64,000 nt of DNA, taken from contig NZ_CP107783.1 of assembly GCF_036345255.1 (NCBI RefSeq), positions 3,162,001-3,226,000 of the forward strand, read 5' to 3'. Every line of letters starts with the position of its first letter. Position 1 is the stretch's first letter. Shown here in pieces: positions 23,776-32,003 of this stretch. Origin of the DNA: Streptomyces sp. NBC_00569 (lineage in GTDB: Bacteria > Actinomycetota > Actinomycetes > Streptomycetales > Streptomycetaceae). Below the pieces are notes generated by a model. It searched no databases. It was given only the letters and a program-made list of their open reading frames with translations, and was not told the origin of the DNA. The translations under genes were made by a program, and so were the position numbers.

Positions 23776-25824
23776 TCAGCCCTTGTTCGAGGGCTCCTTC
23801 GGGCGCTTCTCGACCGGGCCGCGGCGCACGGCACCCGGCGCGTTCCAGTCCTGGCGCCTGCGGGCCCGCTTCTTGGCGACCTCGGACGACTCCAGCTGGT
23901 AGGGCACCGAGGTGACCATGATGCCGGGGGTGAACAGGAGGCGGCCCTTGAGGCGCAGGGCCGACTGGTTGTGGAGCAGGTGCTCGTACCAGTGGCCGAC
24001 CACGTACTCGGGGATGATCACGCTGACCGCGTCGCGGGGCGACTCGCGGCGCAGGCCCTTGACGTACTCGATGATCGGCCGGGTGATCTCGCGGTAGGGC
24101 GAGTCGAGGACCTTGAGCGGTACGTCGATGCCGCGCCGCTCCCACTCCTCGCGCAGGGCCTTCGTCTCGGCCGGGTCGACGTTCACGCTGAGCGCCTCGA
24201 GGGTGTCGCTGCGCATGAGCTTCGCGTAGGCGAGGGCGCGCAGCGTCGGGCGGTGGATCTTGGAGACGAGGACGATCGAGTGGACGCGGGAGGGCCGGAC
24301 ACTGTCGTCGGTCGGCGTCTCGGGGGCCTGGATCTCCTCGGCCACGCGGTCGTAGTGCTTACGGATCGCGGTCATCGTCGCGTAGAAGATGCACATGCCG
24401 AGGAGGGCGACCCAGGCGCCGTGCGTGAACTTCGTGACGAGGACCACGACGAGCACGAGGCCGGTGAAGAACGCGCCGAAGGTGTTGATGGCGCGCGAGC
24501 GGACCATGTGGCGGCGCTTGGCCTGGTCCTTCTCGGTGCGCAGATGGCGGTTCCAGTGCCGGACCATGCCGGTCTGGCTCAGCGTGAACGAGACGAACAC
24601 GCCGACGATGTAGAGCTGGATCAGGCGCGTCGAGTCGGCACCGTAGATGACGACGAGGAGCGCCGCGGCGCCGGCGAGGAGCACAATGCCGTTCGAGAAC
24701 GCGAGGCGGTCGCCGCGGGTGTGCAGCTGGCGCGGCAGGTAGCGGTCCTGGGCGAGGATCGAGCCGAGGAGCGGGAAGCCGTTGTACGCGGTGTTGGCCG
24801 CGAGGAAGAGGACCAGCGCGGTGGCCGCGGCGAGGATGATGAAGAGGAAGCTGCCCTTGCCGAAGACGGCCTCGGCGACCTGGGAGATCACCGGGTTCTG
24901 GACGTAGCTCTCGCCGACCGCGGCGCCGTTGTGGATCAGGTCGGTCGCCGGGTTCTCCGCCATGCGGACGTTGGTCGACATGGCCAGCGCGATGATGCCG
25001 CAGAACATGGTGACGGCCAGCAGGCCCATCGCCGCGAGCGTGGTCGCCGCGTTCTTCGACTTCGGCTTGCGGAACGCCGGTACGCCGTTGCTGATCGCCT
25101 CGACACCGGTGAGCGCGGCACAGCCCGAGGAGAACGCGCGCAGCAGCAGGAAGACGAGGGCGAAGCCCGCGAGACCCTGGTGTTCGGCCTTGATGTGGAA
25201 GTCGGCGGTGGGCGCCTGCATGGTGTCACCGAGGACGAGCCCGCGGAACGCGCCCCACGCGATCATGATGAAGACGCCGGCCACGAAGACGTAGGTCGGG
25301 ATGGCGAAGAGCTTCCCGGACTCCTTCACGCCGCGCAGGTTCATCAGCGTGAGCAGGACGATGACCAGGACCGCGCACAGGACTTTGTGCTGGACGACGA
25401 ACGGGATCGCCGAGCCGAGGTTCTCGATGCCGGAGGCGATCGACACGGCGACGGTGAGGACGTAGTCGACGAGGAGGGCGCTCGCGACGGTGAGGCCGGC
25501 CTTGGGGCCGAGGTTCGTGGTCGCGACCTCGTAGTCACCGCCGCCGCTCGGGTACGCGTGGACGTTCTGGCGGTAGGAGGCGACCACGGTGAACATCAGC
25601 ACCACGACCGCGACGGCGATCCAGGGGCTGAAGTGGTACGCCGACACGCCCGCGATGGAGAGGACCAGCAGCACCTCTCCCGGCGCGTAGGCCACGGAGG
25701 ACAGCGGGTCGGAGGCGAAAACGGGGAGGGCGATGCGCTTCGGCAGGAGCGTTTCTCCGAGCCGGTCGCTGCGCAGAGCGCGCCCGATCAAGATCCGTTT
25801 GGGCACGTCGGTCAGTTTGGACAC
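23776..25824 (-). CDS. APC-superfamily permease, KimA-like potassium importer candidate
   Basis: This 682-residue protein has about 12 membrane helices (roughly residues 40-490), beginning with FASDPLSSVAYAPGE, a signature of KimA/YdaO-type APC permeases. A cytosolic C-terminal region of about 170 residues is USP-like (HSIVLVSKIHRPTLRAL; SVNVDPAETKAL). B. subtilis KimA imports K+ and is shut off by c-di-AMP binding in this region. The GTG at 25824 (SKLTDVPKRI) is the likely start. It is next to, and divergent from, the locus holding two TrkA proteins, as in M. tuberculosis Rv2690c-Rv2692. The K+ substrate is an inference from family and context. Confidence 0.87.
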   Translation of the reverse strand: MSKLTDVPKRILIGRALRSDRLGETLLPKRIALPVFASDPLSSVAYAPGEVLLVLSIAGVSAYHFSPWIAVAVVVLMFTVVASYRQNVHAYPSGGGDYEVATTNLGPKAGLTVASALLVDYVLTVAVSIASGIENLGSAIPFVVQHKVLCAVLVIVLLTLMNLRGVKESGKLFAIPTYVFVAGVFIMIAWGAFRGLVLGDTMQAPTADFHIKAEHQGLAGFALVFLLLRAFSSGCAALTGVEAISNGVPAFRKPKSKNAATTLAAMGLLAVTMFCGIIALAMSTNVRMAENPATDLIHNGAAVGESYVQNPVISQVAEAVFGKGSFLFIILAAATALVLFLAANTAYNGFPLLGSILAQDRYLPRQLHTRGDRLAFSNGIVLLAGAAALLVVIYGADSTRLIQLYIVGVFVSFTLSQTGMVRHWNRHLRTEKDQAKRRHMVRSRAINTFGAFFTGLVLVVVLVTKFTHGAWVALLGMCIFYATMTAIRKHYDRVAEEIQAPETPTDDSVRPSRVHSIVLVSKIHRPTLRALAYAKLMRSDTLEALSVNVDPAETKALREEWERRGIDVPLKVLDSPYREITRPIIEYVKGLRRESPRDAVSVIIPEYVVGHWYEHLLHNQSALRLKGRLLFTPGIMVTSVPYQLESSEVAKKRARRRQDWNAPGAVRRGPVEKRPKEPSNKG

Positions 25825-25947
25825 GCAGAGGATCGTAAGCGTTCGAACGGGGGGCCGCCCACCCACCACCCCCCAAGTGCACCGGAACCTCACACAAGGC
25901 CCCGGGCCGGGCCTCGCACCGGGCCGTCCTGGCGAGGGCTTTCGGTC

Positions 25948-26682
25948 TCAGCCGCCGCCGGTCCGGGCGACGGCCCGTCCCGCCTTTCCCCAGTTCGAAC
26001 GCAGCCGGGACAGATAGTCGGCGGCCTGGCTGCCGGGCGTCGCGCCGCGCGCGAAGGCCTGCATGTTCCCCGCGCCCGTGTTGTAGCCGAGCCCGAGCAA
26101 CTCGTCCTTGTCGTACGGGCCCGAGGGGTGCGCGGGCAGTTGCCGTGCCAGGTCGTGGAGGTACCAGGCGGCCGCGCGCACGGCCAGGTCCCGGTCGTCG
26201 GGCAGCTCCTCCCACCGGCGTCCCGCGAAGGCCCGGCCCCGTTTGGTCTCGTCGAACGCGGCACGGTGCATGTTGGCGATCCCGAAGGCGGCGCCCGGTT
26301 TGTAGCGCTGCCAGGCGCGTTCCAGGGCGGGGTCGTGGGGTTTGTACGACTCGTTGTAGAGGATCGCCATGAGGAGCCGCGGGCTGACGCCGGCCTCGGC
26401 GGCGCGGGCCCTGACCTGCGGGGCGTAGGCCGCCGGGTCGTACTTGCCTGAAGGGGTGTTGGTGCCGCTGGGGCTGGGCTTCGGCGTGGGGGTCGTGGGT
26501 GTTCGCGAGGGGTGGGCGGAGGCTTCCGGCTTCCTCGTGGACCCCGTGGCCCCCGTGGCGCCACCGGTCCTGTCATTGCCCGTGTCCCCCGACCGACCGC
26601 ACGCCCAGGCCACCAGGACGACGAACAGCACCACGCCCCAGAGCCAGGGCCCGCGCCTGGCCTGTCCGCCCCGCTCCGCCAT
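25948..26682 (-). CDS. Lytic-transglycosylase-like exported protein
   Basis: This 244-residue protein has one N-terminal hydrophobic segment (LWGVVLFVVLVAWACG) whose AWACG end resembles a lipobox. A Thr/Pro/Ser-rich linker (about 30-75) leads to a helical lysozyme-like domain (about 80-240). LMAILYNESY supplies a likely catalytic Glu, and FGIANMHRAAFD and LLGLGYNTGAGNM match SLT-type folds. It probably acts on peptidoglycan outside the membrane. It lies 123 bp upstream of the permease on the same strand and beside an ArsR regulator. It is not part of the mycobacterial version of this block, so it is probably a streptomycete insertion. Confidence 0.8.
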   Translation of the reverse strand: MAERGGQARRGPWLWGVVLFVVLVAWACGRSGDTGNDRTGGATGATGSTRKPEASAHPSRTPTTPTPKPSPSGTNTPSGKYDPAAYAPQVRARAAEAGVSPRLLMAILYNESYKPHDPALERAWQRYKPGAAFGIANMHRAAFDETKRGRAFAGRRWEELPDDRDLAVRAAAWYLHDLARQLPAHPSGPYDKDELLGLGYNTGAGNMQAFARGATPGSQAADYLSRLRSNWGKAGRAVARTGGG

Positions 26683-26712
26683 CCCCCTGCCTCCTCCGTG
26701 GCCTTTCGTTCG

Positions 26713-27108
26713 CTAGGCCCCGGCCCCGCGAAGCCGGCGGGCCGGGTTCGGGTCGGCCCGCTCGGCGAGCCGGCCGACCAGCAGCCGCACCACGGCCACG
26801 ATGTCCGGGTCGTCCACGAAGTAGACCTGGCGGCGCCCTTCGCGCCGGGACCGGACGAGCCCGGCCAGCTTCAGCTTCGTCAGGTGCTGGCTCACTGCGG
26901 GCAGCGCGCCGCCCACGCGGTCGGCGAGGCCTGTGACATCGCTCTCACCCTGCGCGAGGGCCCACACGATGTGCAGCCGGGCCGAGGAGGCGAGCAGTCC
27001 GAACGCCCCGGCCGCCTCCGCGATGACCTCGGCGGGCGGGTCGTCGAAGGCGGGCCGGTCATCGAAGTCGCGTACGCGCGTCACCACCGTCGTCGTCCTC
27101 TTCCACAT
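26713..27108 (-). CDS. ArsR/SmtB-type winged-helix regulator
   Basis: This 131-residue protein has a winged HTH at about 30-105: FGLLASSARLHIVWALAQGE, DVTGLADRVGGALPAVSQHLTKLKLAGLV (recognition helix in AVSQHLTKL) and RREGRRQVYFV wing. No cysteine pair for metal sensing is visible, so it may sense something else or bind metal at His/Asp residues. The start ATG 27108 fits family length. It is divergent from the acyltransferase at 27215 across about 106 bp and may control it. Confidence 0.87.
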   Translation of the reverse strand: MWKRTTTVVTRVRDFDDRPAFDDPPAEVIAEAAGAFGLLASSARLHIVWALAQGESDVTGLADRVGGALPAVSQHLTKLKLAGLVRSRREGRRQVYFVDDPDIVAVVRLLVGRLAERADPNPARRLRGAGA

Positions 27109-27214
27109 CCGCTTCGGCTCACCGGGCCAAGGAGGACCCCAGTCTAGGTGGGCACTGTGACGCCCGTAACGCCGCTGTGGTCCGGGTTCACGCGCGAGAG
27201 AAGGGGTGGATACG

Positions 27215-28495
27215 GTGCGGGAGATGTCCCGCAGCCACCTCCCCGCGCAACGGCCGGTCGCACCTCGGGGTGACCACGCCGCGCCGTCGCCGGAACCCGC
27301 GTCCGTGCCCGCCGCGCTCCCGCCGGAGAAGCCGCCGACGGCACGCGGGCGGGCCGCGAACAAGCCGCACGAGCCGGACGAGCAGCGCGCGACCGCGCAG
27401 AAGCCGGACGGGCCGGACAGGTCCCGGGTGGTCGCGGGGAAGCCGGACAAGCAGCCCGCCAAGCCGCGCGACGCGTTCTTCGACAACGCCAAGTACCTGG
27501 CCATCGTGCTCGTCGCGATGGGGCACGCCTGGGAGCCCCTGCGCGGCGACAGCCGGGCGGCGGCCGCCCTCTACATCAGCGTCTACACCTTCCACATGCC
27601 GGCGTTCATCGTCATCTCCGGCTATTTCTCGCGCAGTTTCGACGCGAGCCCGGGACGCCTCAGGCGCCTGGTGACCGGGGTCGCCGTGCCGTACGTGATC
27701 TTCGAGGTCGCGTACACCTTCTTCAAGCGCTGGGCGAACGACGACCCGACGTACCCGATCAGCCTCCTCGACCCCTGGTACCTCACCTGGTTCCTCATCG
27801 CGCTGTTCATCTGGCGGCTCACCACCCCGCTGTGGAAGACCGTCCGCCGGCCCGTGACCCTCGCGCTGGCCATCGCGATCCTCGCCTCCGTCTCCCCCGA
27901 CATCGGCGACGACCTCGACCTCCAGCGCGTACTGCAGTTCCTCCCCTTCTTCGTGCTCGGCCTCGTCCTCGAGCCGGAGCACTTCCAGCTCGTACGCCGC
28001 CGTGAGGCGCGGATCCTGGCCGTCCCCGTCTTCGCGGCCGCCCTGCTGTTCGCGTACTGGGCGGCCCCGCGCATGAACGCCGCCTGGTTCTACCGCCGTG
28101 ACAGCGCCCAGGAACTCGGCGCCCCCGGCTGGTCGGGCGCCGTCATGACGCTCGCCATGTTCGGCTGCTCCGTCGTCCTCACCGCGTGCTTCTTCGCCTG
28201 GGTACCGCGGCGGAAGACGTGGTTCACCGTGCTGGGCGCGGGGACGCTGTACGGCTACCTGCTGCACGGGTTCGTCGCCAAGGGCTCCCGCTTCTGGGAC
28301 TGGTACGACCTTCGGTGGCTGCACACCCCGCTCGGCGAGATCACCGTCACGCTGGCCGCCGCCGCTCTCATCACCAGCCTGTGCACCCCGCCCGTGCAAC
28401 GCCTCTTCCGCTTCGCGATGGAACCCGAGATGAAGTGGGCGTTCAGGCGGGACGCGGCCGAGATCGCGGGCAGGGGCGGCGCGCGGCGAAGCTGA
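27215..28495 (+). CDS. Integral membrane acyltransferase (acyltransferase-3/fucose-4-O-acetylase type)
   Basis: This ~426-residue protein has a long disordered Pro/Lys/Ala-rich cytosolic N-terminus (about 1-85), then about 10 membrane helices. Family markers are DAFFDNAKYLAIVLVAMGHAW (shown in part: VAMGHAWEPL, with the conserved His), YTFHMPAFIVISGYF, and YGYLLHGFVAKG near the end. Such proteins O-acetylate surface glycans or lipids using acetyl-CoA. I chose GTG 27215 because AAGGGG is 8 bp upstream; GTG 27206 and ATG 27224 are alternatives. It is divergent from the ArsR gene. The glycan target is unknown. Confidence 0.87.
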   Translation: MREMSRSHLPAQRPVAPRGDHAAPSPEPASVPAALPPEKPPTARGRAANKPHEPDEQRATAQKPDGPDRSRVVAGKPDKQPAKPRDAFFDNAKYLAIVLVAMGHAWEPLRGDSRAAAALYISVYTFHMPAFIVISGYFSRSFDASPGRLRRLVTGVAVPYVIFEVAYTFFKRWANDDPTYPISLLDPWYLTWFLIALFIWRLTTPLWKTVRRPVTLALAIAILASVSPDIGDDLDLQRVLQFLPFFVLGLVLEPEHFQLVRRREARILAVPVFAAALLFAYWAAPRMNAAWFYRRDSAQELGAPGWSGAVMTLAMFGCSVVLTACFFAWVPRRKTWFTVLGAGTLYGYLLHGFVAKGSRFWDWYDLRWLHTPLGEITVTLAAAALITSLCTPPVQRLFRFAMEPEMKWAFRRDAAEIAGRGGARRS

Positions 28496-28664
28496 TCAAG
28501 CTTCCGGCTACGCGGATGCTGGCAACGGAGGCCATGCGGCTTAAGCTCATCTCCTGGCAACGCGGCACGCGATTGCCTCTAGTTGCCCGGCAGACTGAGA
28601 GAGAAGAGTGAGCGAGATGTTTTCGCAGGTCATCGGGGCGACCAGGAGTGCGGGGTAGCGGCCG

Positions 28665-29336
28665 GTGCACATCGTCATCATGGGGTGCGGCCGCGTGGGT
28701 TCCGCCCTGGCCCAGAACCTTGAGCAACAGGGGCACACGGTAGCGGTCATCGACCAGGACCCCACGGCGTTCCGCCGCCTGGGCTCCGGCTTCGGCGGCC
28801 GCCGCGTCACCGGGGTCGGCTTCGACCAGGACACCCTGCGTGAGGCGGGAATCGAGGAGGCCGGCGCGTTCGCGGCCGTCTCCAGCGGCGACAACTCGAA
28901 CATCATCGCCGCCCGCGTGGCCCGCGAGATGTTCGGCATCGAGAACGTCGCCGCCCGTATCTACGACCCGCGTCGCGCCGAGGTCTACCAGCGCCTGGGC
29001 ATCCCGACCGTCGCGACCGTGCGGTGGACCGCGGACCAGATGCTGCGCAGGCTCCTGCCGTCCGGTGCGGAACCGTTGTGGCGCGACCCCACCGGGGGCG
29101 TCCAGCTCGCCGAGGTGCACGCCTCGGTCGCGTGGGTGGGCCACAAGATCAGCCGGCTCCAGGAGGAGACCGGCGTCAGGGTCGCGTTCCTCACCCGGCT
29201 CGGCGAGGCGATCCTGCCCACGTCGCAGACGGTCCTGCAGGAGGGCGACCTGGTGCACGTGATGATGCGCACCGACGACGTCGAGAAGGTCGAAGCGGCG
29301 TTCGCCGAGGGTCCTGAGGAAGAGGGCGGTCACTGA
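28665..29336 (+). CDS. TrkA-family potassium uptake regulatory protein (CeoB-like)
   Basis: This 223-residue cytosolic protein has an RCK-N Rossmann domain (VIMGCGRVGSALAQNL, VIDQDP acidic end for NAD) at about 1-125 and an RCK-C (TrkA-C) domain at about 135-215. RCK proteins gate K+ transport in response to NAD(H), ATP or c-di-AMP. Its stop overlaps the start of a second TrkA gene by one base, the arrangement of ceoB-ceoC in mycobacteria. No Trk/Ktr membrane subunit is adjacent, so the pair may serve the neighbouring APC permease or a transporter elsewhere. Confidence 0.93.
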   Translation: MHIVIMGCGRVGSALAQNLEQQGHTVAVIDQDPTAFRRLGSGFGGRRVTGVGFDQDTLREAGIEEAGAFAAVSSGDNSNIIAARVAREMFGIENVAARIYDPRRAEVYQRLGIPTVATVRWTADQMLRRLLPSGAEPLWRDPTGGVQLAEVHASVAWVGHKISRLQEETGVRVAFLTRLGEAILPTSQTVLQEGDLVHVMMRTDDVEKVEAAFAEGPEEEGGH

Positions 29337-30013
29337 TGAGGGTCGCCATTGCCGGAGCGGGCGCGGTGGGCCGGTCCATCGCCGGTGAGCTCCTGGAGAA
29401 CGGACACGAGGTCCTTCTCATCGACAAGGCGCCGACCGCCATCTCGGTCGAGCGCGTCCCGCAGGCGGAGTGGCTGCTCGCCGACGCCTGTGAGATCACG
29501 TCCCTGGACGAGGCGGCGCTCCAGCGCTGCAACGTGGTCATCGCGGCCACCGGCGACGACAAGGTCAACCTCGTCGTCTCGCTGCTCGCGAAGACCGAGT
29601 ACGGGGTCCCGCGGGTCGTCGCCCGCGTGAACAACCCGAAGAACGAGTGGCTCTTCAACGAGTCGTGGGGCGTCGATGTCGCGGTCTCCACGCCGCGCCT
29701 CATGTCCGCGCTCGTCGAGGAGGCGGTGAGCGTGGGCGACCTGGTCCGCCTGCTGCGCTTCAGCCACGGCGACGCGAACCTGGTGGAGCTGACGCTGCCG
29801 CCCGAGTCGGCGCTGGCCGGCACGCGCGTGGGCGACGTCCAGTGGCCCGAGGACACGTCCCTGGTGACGATCATCCGCGGGACCCGCGTCCTGGCCCCGT
29901 CCCAGGAGGACTCGCTGGAGGCGGGCGACGAGCTGCTGTTCGTGGCGGCCCAGGCCCGTGAGGAACAGCTCGAGGACCTGCTGTCGGTCCGCCGCGAGGA
30001 CGTCGCGGGCTGA
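29336..30013 (+). CDS. TrkA-family potassium uptake regulatory protein (CeoC-like)
   Basis: This 225-residue protein has RCK-N (VAIAGAGAVGRSIAGEL; LLIDKAP) and RCK-C (LVELTLPPESALAGTRVGD; GDELLFVAA) domains, parallel to the preceding gene. One-base TGATG overlap shows tight coupling and suggests a hetero-oligomeric gating ring. A very strong hairpin follows. The order permease/TrkA/TrkA/DUF3159/OB-fold matches the conserved actinobacterial K+ locus. Confidence 0.93.
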   Translation: MRVAIAGAGAVGRSIAGELLENGHEVLLIDKAPTAISVERVPQAEWLLADACEITSLDEAALQRCNVVIAATGDDKVNLVVSLLAKTEYGVPRVVARVNNPKNEWLFNESWGVDVAVSTPRLMSALVEEAVSVGDLVRLLRFSHGDANLVELTLPPESALAGTRVGDVQWPEDTSLVTIIRGTRVLAPSQEDSLEAGDELLFVAAQAREEQLEDLLSVRREDVAG

Positions 30014-30030
30014 CGGTTCTTCCGTAGGTA

Positions 30031-30072
30031 CGAAGAGGGGCCCCGGAGTGCGAACTCCGGGGCCCCTCTTCG
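30031..30072. terminator. Perfect 19-bp hairpin between convergent genes
   Basis: Positions 30031-30049 pair perfectly with 30054-30072 around a 4-nt loop. The sequence is symmetric enough to terminate both the trkA pair (+) and the DUF3159 gene (-). Confidence 0.88.
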
Positions 30073-30120
30073 TCACGACAGGACGTCGCGGGCGGCGGCG
30101 GTCACGCCTCCCGACGACGC

Positions 30121-30864
30121 TCAGACCTCGCGGCGATGACGCGCGGCCCCCGAATCCTTGCGGGCGGCCTTCGCTTCCTTCTCGGCCTGCTCCTCCGCCT
30201 CCATCTCCGCGAACACGTCGATGGGCGCGGGCGCCTTCGCCAGGAAGACCCAGGTCAGCCAGACGGCGAGCAGGAACGGCGGGATCTTCAGGGCGATCAG
30301 GACCCAGCCGAACTTCGTGGTGTCGGCCCACCAGTACATCGGGAAGAGGATCGCGCACTTGGCGAGCAGGATCAGGCCCCAGGCCCAACTGGCCTTCGCG
30401 TAGGCCTTCTTGCGGCCCGGGTTGCGCGTGCGCCAGGAGAGGTTCTCCTTGAAGACCGGCCCCAGGATCAGGCCGATCAGCGGCACCCCGCACAGTGTCG
30501 TGACGATGTAGGCGACGGCCAGGCCCAGCGTGTAGAGCATGCCGGGCAGATAGAAGTCCTTGGCGTTGCCCGTCATCATCGCGAAGACGACGCCGAAGGC
30601 CACGCCGAAGACGCCGCTGAAGGCGTGCTTGACGGTGCCCTTCATGACCAGGCGGACCACGACCAGGACCAGGGACACCGCGAGGGCCGCGATGGCCGAC
30701 ATGTGCAGGTCCTTGTTGATCGTGAAGATGGTCACGAAGAGGAGACCGGGAACGACGGTCTCCACCAAGCCCCGCAGGCCGCCGAAGGCCTCGAAGAGGG
30801 CGGCCTCGGTCACCGCCTTCGAGTCGGATTCCTGATCCGCGGTCGGCTTGTCGAGGGACGTCAC
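30121..30864 (-). CDS. DUF3159 membrane protein
   Basis: This 247-residue protein has about six membrane helices (for example LVETVVPGLLFVTIFTI, GVFGVAFGVVFAMMTG, MLYTLGLAVAYIVTTLCG) and a charged Glu/Lys/Ala-rich C-tail. FEAFGGLRGLVETVVP is typical of DUF3159. It corresponds to Rv2693c in the mycobacterial block. It follows the OB-fold gene by 3 bp, so the two are one transcript. The function is unknown; the constant position beside TrkA genes suggests a transport or turgor role. Confidence 0.9.
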   Translation of the reverse strand: MTSLDKPTADQESDSKAVTEAALFEAFGGLRGLVETVVPGLLFVTIFTINKDLHMSAIAALAVSLVLVVVRLVMKGTVKHAFSGVFGVAFGVVFAMMTGNAKDFYLPGMLYTLGLAVAYIVTTLCGVPLIGLILGPVFKENLSWRTRNPGRKKAYAKASWAWGLILLAKCAILFPMYWWADTTKFGWVLIALKIPPFLLAVWLTWVFLAKAPAPIDVFAEMEAEEQAEKEAKAARKDSGAARHRREV

Positions 30865-30867
30865 CGG

Positions 30868-31278
30868 CTACTCCCGTCCGAGCGGTCTGAGTTCGTACTT
30901 AGGGTTGAAGAGCACCCTACGGCCCCGGCTCATCGAGACCCGTCCGGAAGCGATCAGCTTGCGGCCCGGTTCGATGCCGACGATGGACCGGCGGCCGAGC
31001 CATACGACGTCCAGAGCCGCGGAGCCGTCGAACAGCTCCGCCTCCAGGGCCGGGACTCCGGCGCGTGGTCGGAGGGTGACCGTGCGCAAGGTACCAGTAA
31101 CGGTGACTATCTGCCGGTCCTGGCAGTCCCCGATGCGGGTACAGCCCGTGGTCTGCGAGTCCTCGCGCAGCTCTTCCGACTCCAGGTCCTCCTGGGAGGA
31201 GGACAGCCGGTCGAGCATGCGCCGGAAGCGGCCTGCCGGCTTCTCGGACGGCGTATCGGAACGAGGGACAGCACTCAT
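30868..31278 (-). CDS. OB-fold nucleic-acid-binding-domain protein
   Basis: This 136-residue protein has an acidic/charged N-terminal helix (about 15-40) and an OB-fold (about 50-130): RQIVTVTGTLRTVTL, ALEAELFDGSAALDVVWLG, and KLIASGRVSMSRGRRVLFNP. It matches the Rv2694c position in the conserved block and is only 3 bp before DUF3159. No Shine-Dalgarno is visible, and TACGCT lies about 10 bp before the ATG, so the mRNA may be leaderless. Its ligand (RNA, DNA or protein) is unknown. Confidence 0.87.
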   Translation of the reverse strand: MSAVPRSDTPSEKPAGRFRRMLDRLSSSQEDLESEELREDSQTTGCTRIGDCQDRQIVTVTGTLRTVTLRPRAGVPALEAELFDGSAALDVVWLGRRSIVGIEPGRKLIASGRVSMSRGRRVLFNPKYELRPLGRE

Positions 31279-31319
31279 AAATCAAGCGTACCGGGGGGCC
31301 GGGACAACGGATGAGCGGG

Positions 31320-32003
31320 TCAGCGCTCGAAGCGATACCCCATGCCGGGCTCCGTGATGAAGTGCCGCGGATGGGAGGGGTCCGACTCCAGTTTGCGGCG
31401 GAGCTGGGCCATGTAGACCCGCAGATAGTTCGTCTCGGTGCCGTAGGAGGGGCCCCAGACCTCCTGGAGGAGCTGCTTCTGGCTGACCAGGCGGCCCGTG
31501 TTGCGGACCAGGACCTCCAGGAGGTGCCACTCGGTGGGGGTCAGACGCACGTCGCGGCCGTCGCGGTTGACCTTCTTCGCGGCCAGGTCGACGGTGAAGT
31601 CGTCCGTGTCGACGATGCCCTCGTCCTCACCGCCGCCGGTGGGCTCGGCCCGGCGGACCGCGGCGCGCAGGCGGGCCAGGAGCTCGTCCATGCCGAACGG
31701 CTTGGTGACGTAGTCGTCGGCGCCCGCGTCGAGCGCCTCGACCTTCTCGTCGGAGGAGTGCCGCGCGGACAGCACCAGGATCGGTACGCGGGTCCAGCCG
31801 CGCAGGCCCTTGATCACCTCGACGCCGTCCATGTCGGGCAGGCCCAGGTCGAGCACGACCACGTCGGGGTGGAACGCGGCGGCGAGCTGGAGCGCGCCCG
31901 CGCCGTCGGCCGCGGCCTCCACCTCGTACTTGCGCGCCTTCAGGTTGATGACGAGGGCGCGCACGATCTGCGGCTCGTCGTCGACCACGAGCACCCGGGT
32001 CAT
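31320..32003 (-). CDS. kdpE: KdpE-type response regulator
   Basis: This 227-residue OmpR/PhoB-class regulator has receiver residues DDE near the N-terminus, the phospho-acceptor in VVLDLGLPDMDG, Thr/Ser LSAR and Lys in YVTKPFG. The winged-helix DNA-binding domain (about 125-227) includes LTPTEWHLLEVLVRNTGRLVS, in part, and YLRVYMAQLRRKLE. Its 5' end overlaps kdpD by 4 bp. KdpE normally activates kdpFABC at low K+ or high osmolarity; no kdpFABC is present within the window. Confidence 0.92.
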   Translation of the reverse strand: MTRVLVVDDEPQIVRALVINLKARKYEVEAAADGAGALQLAAAFHPDVVVLDLGLPDMDGVEVIKGLRGWTRVPILVLSARHSSDEKVEALDAGADDYVTKPFGMDELLARLRAAVRRAEPTGGGEDEGIVDTDDFTVDLAAKKVNRDGRDVRLTPTEWHLLEVLVRNTGRLVSQKQLLQEVWGPSYGTETNYLRVYMAQLRRKLESDPSHPRHFITEPGMGYRFER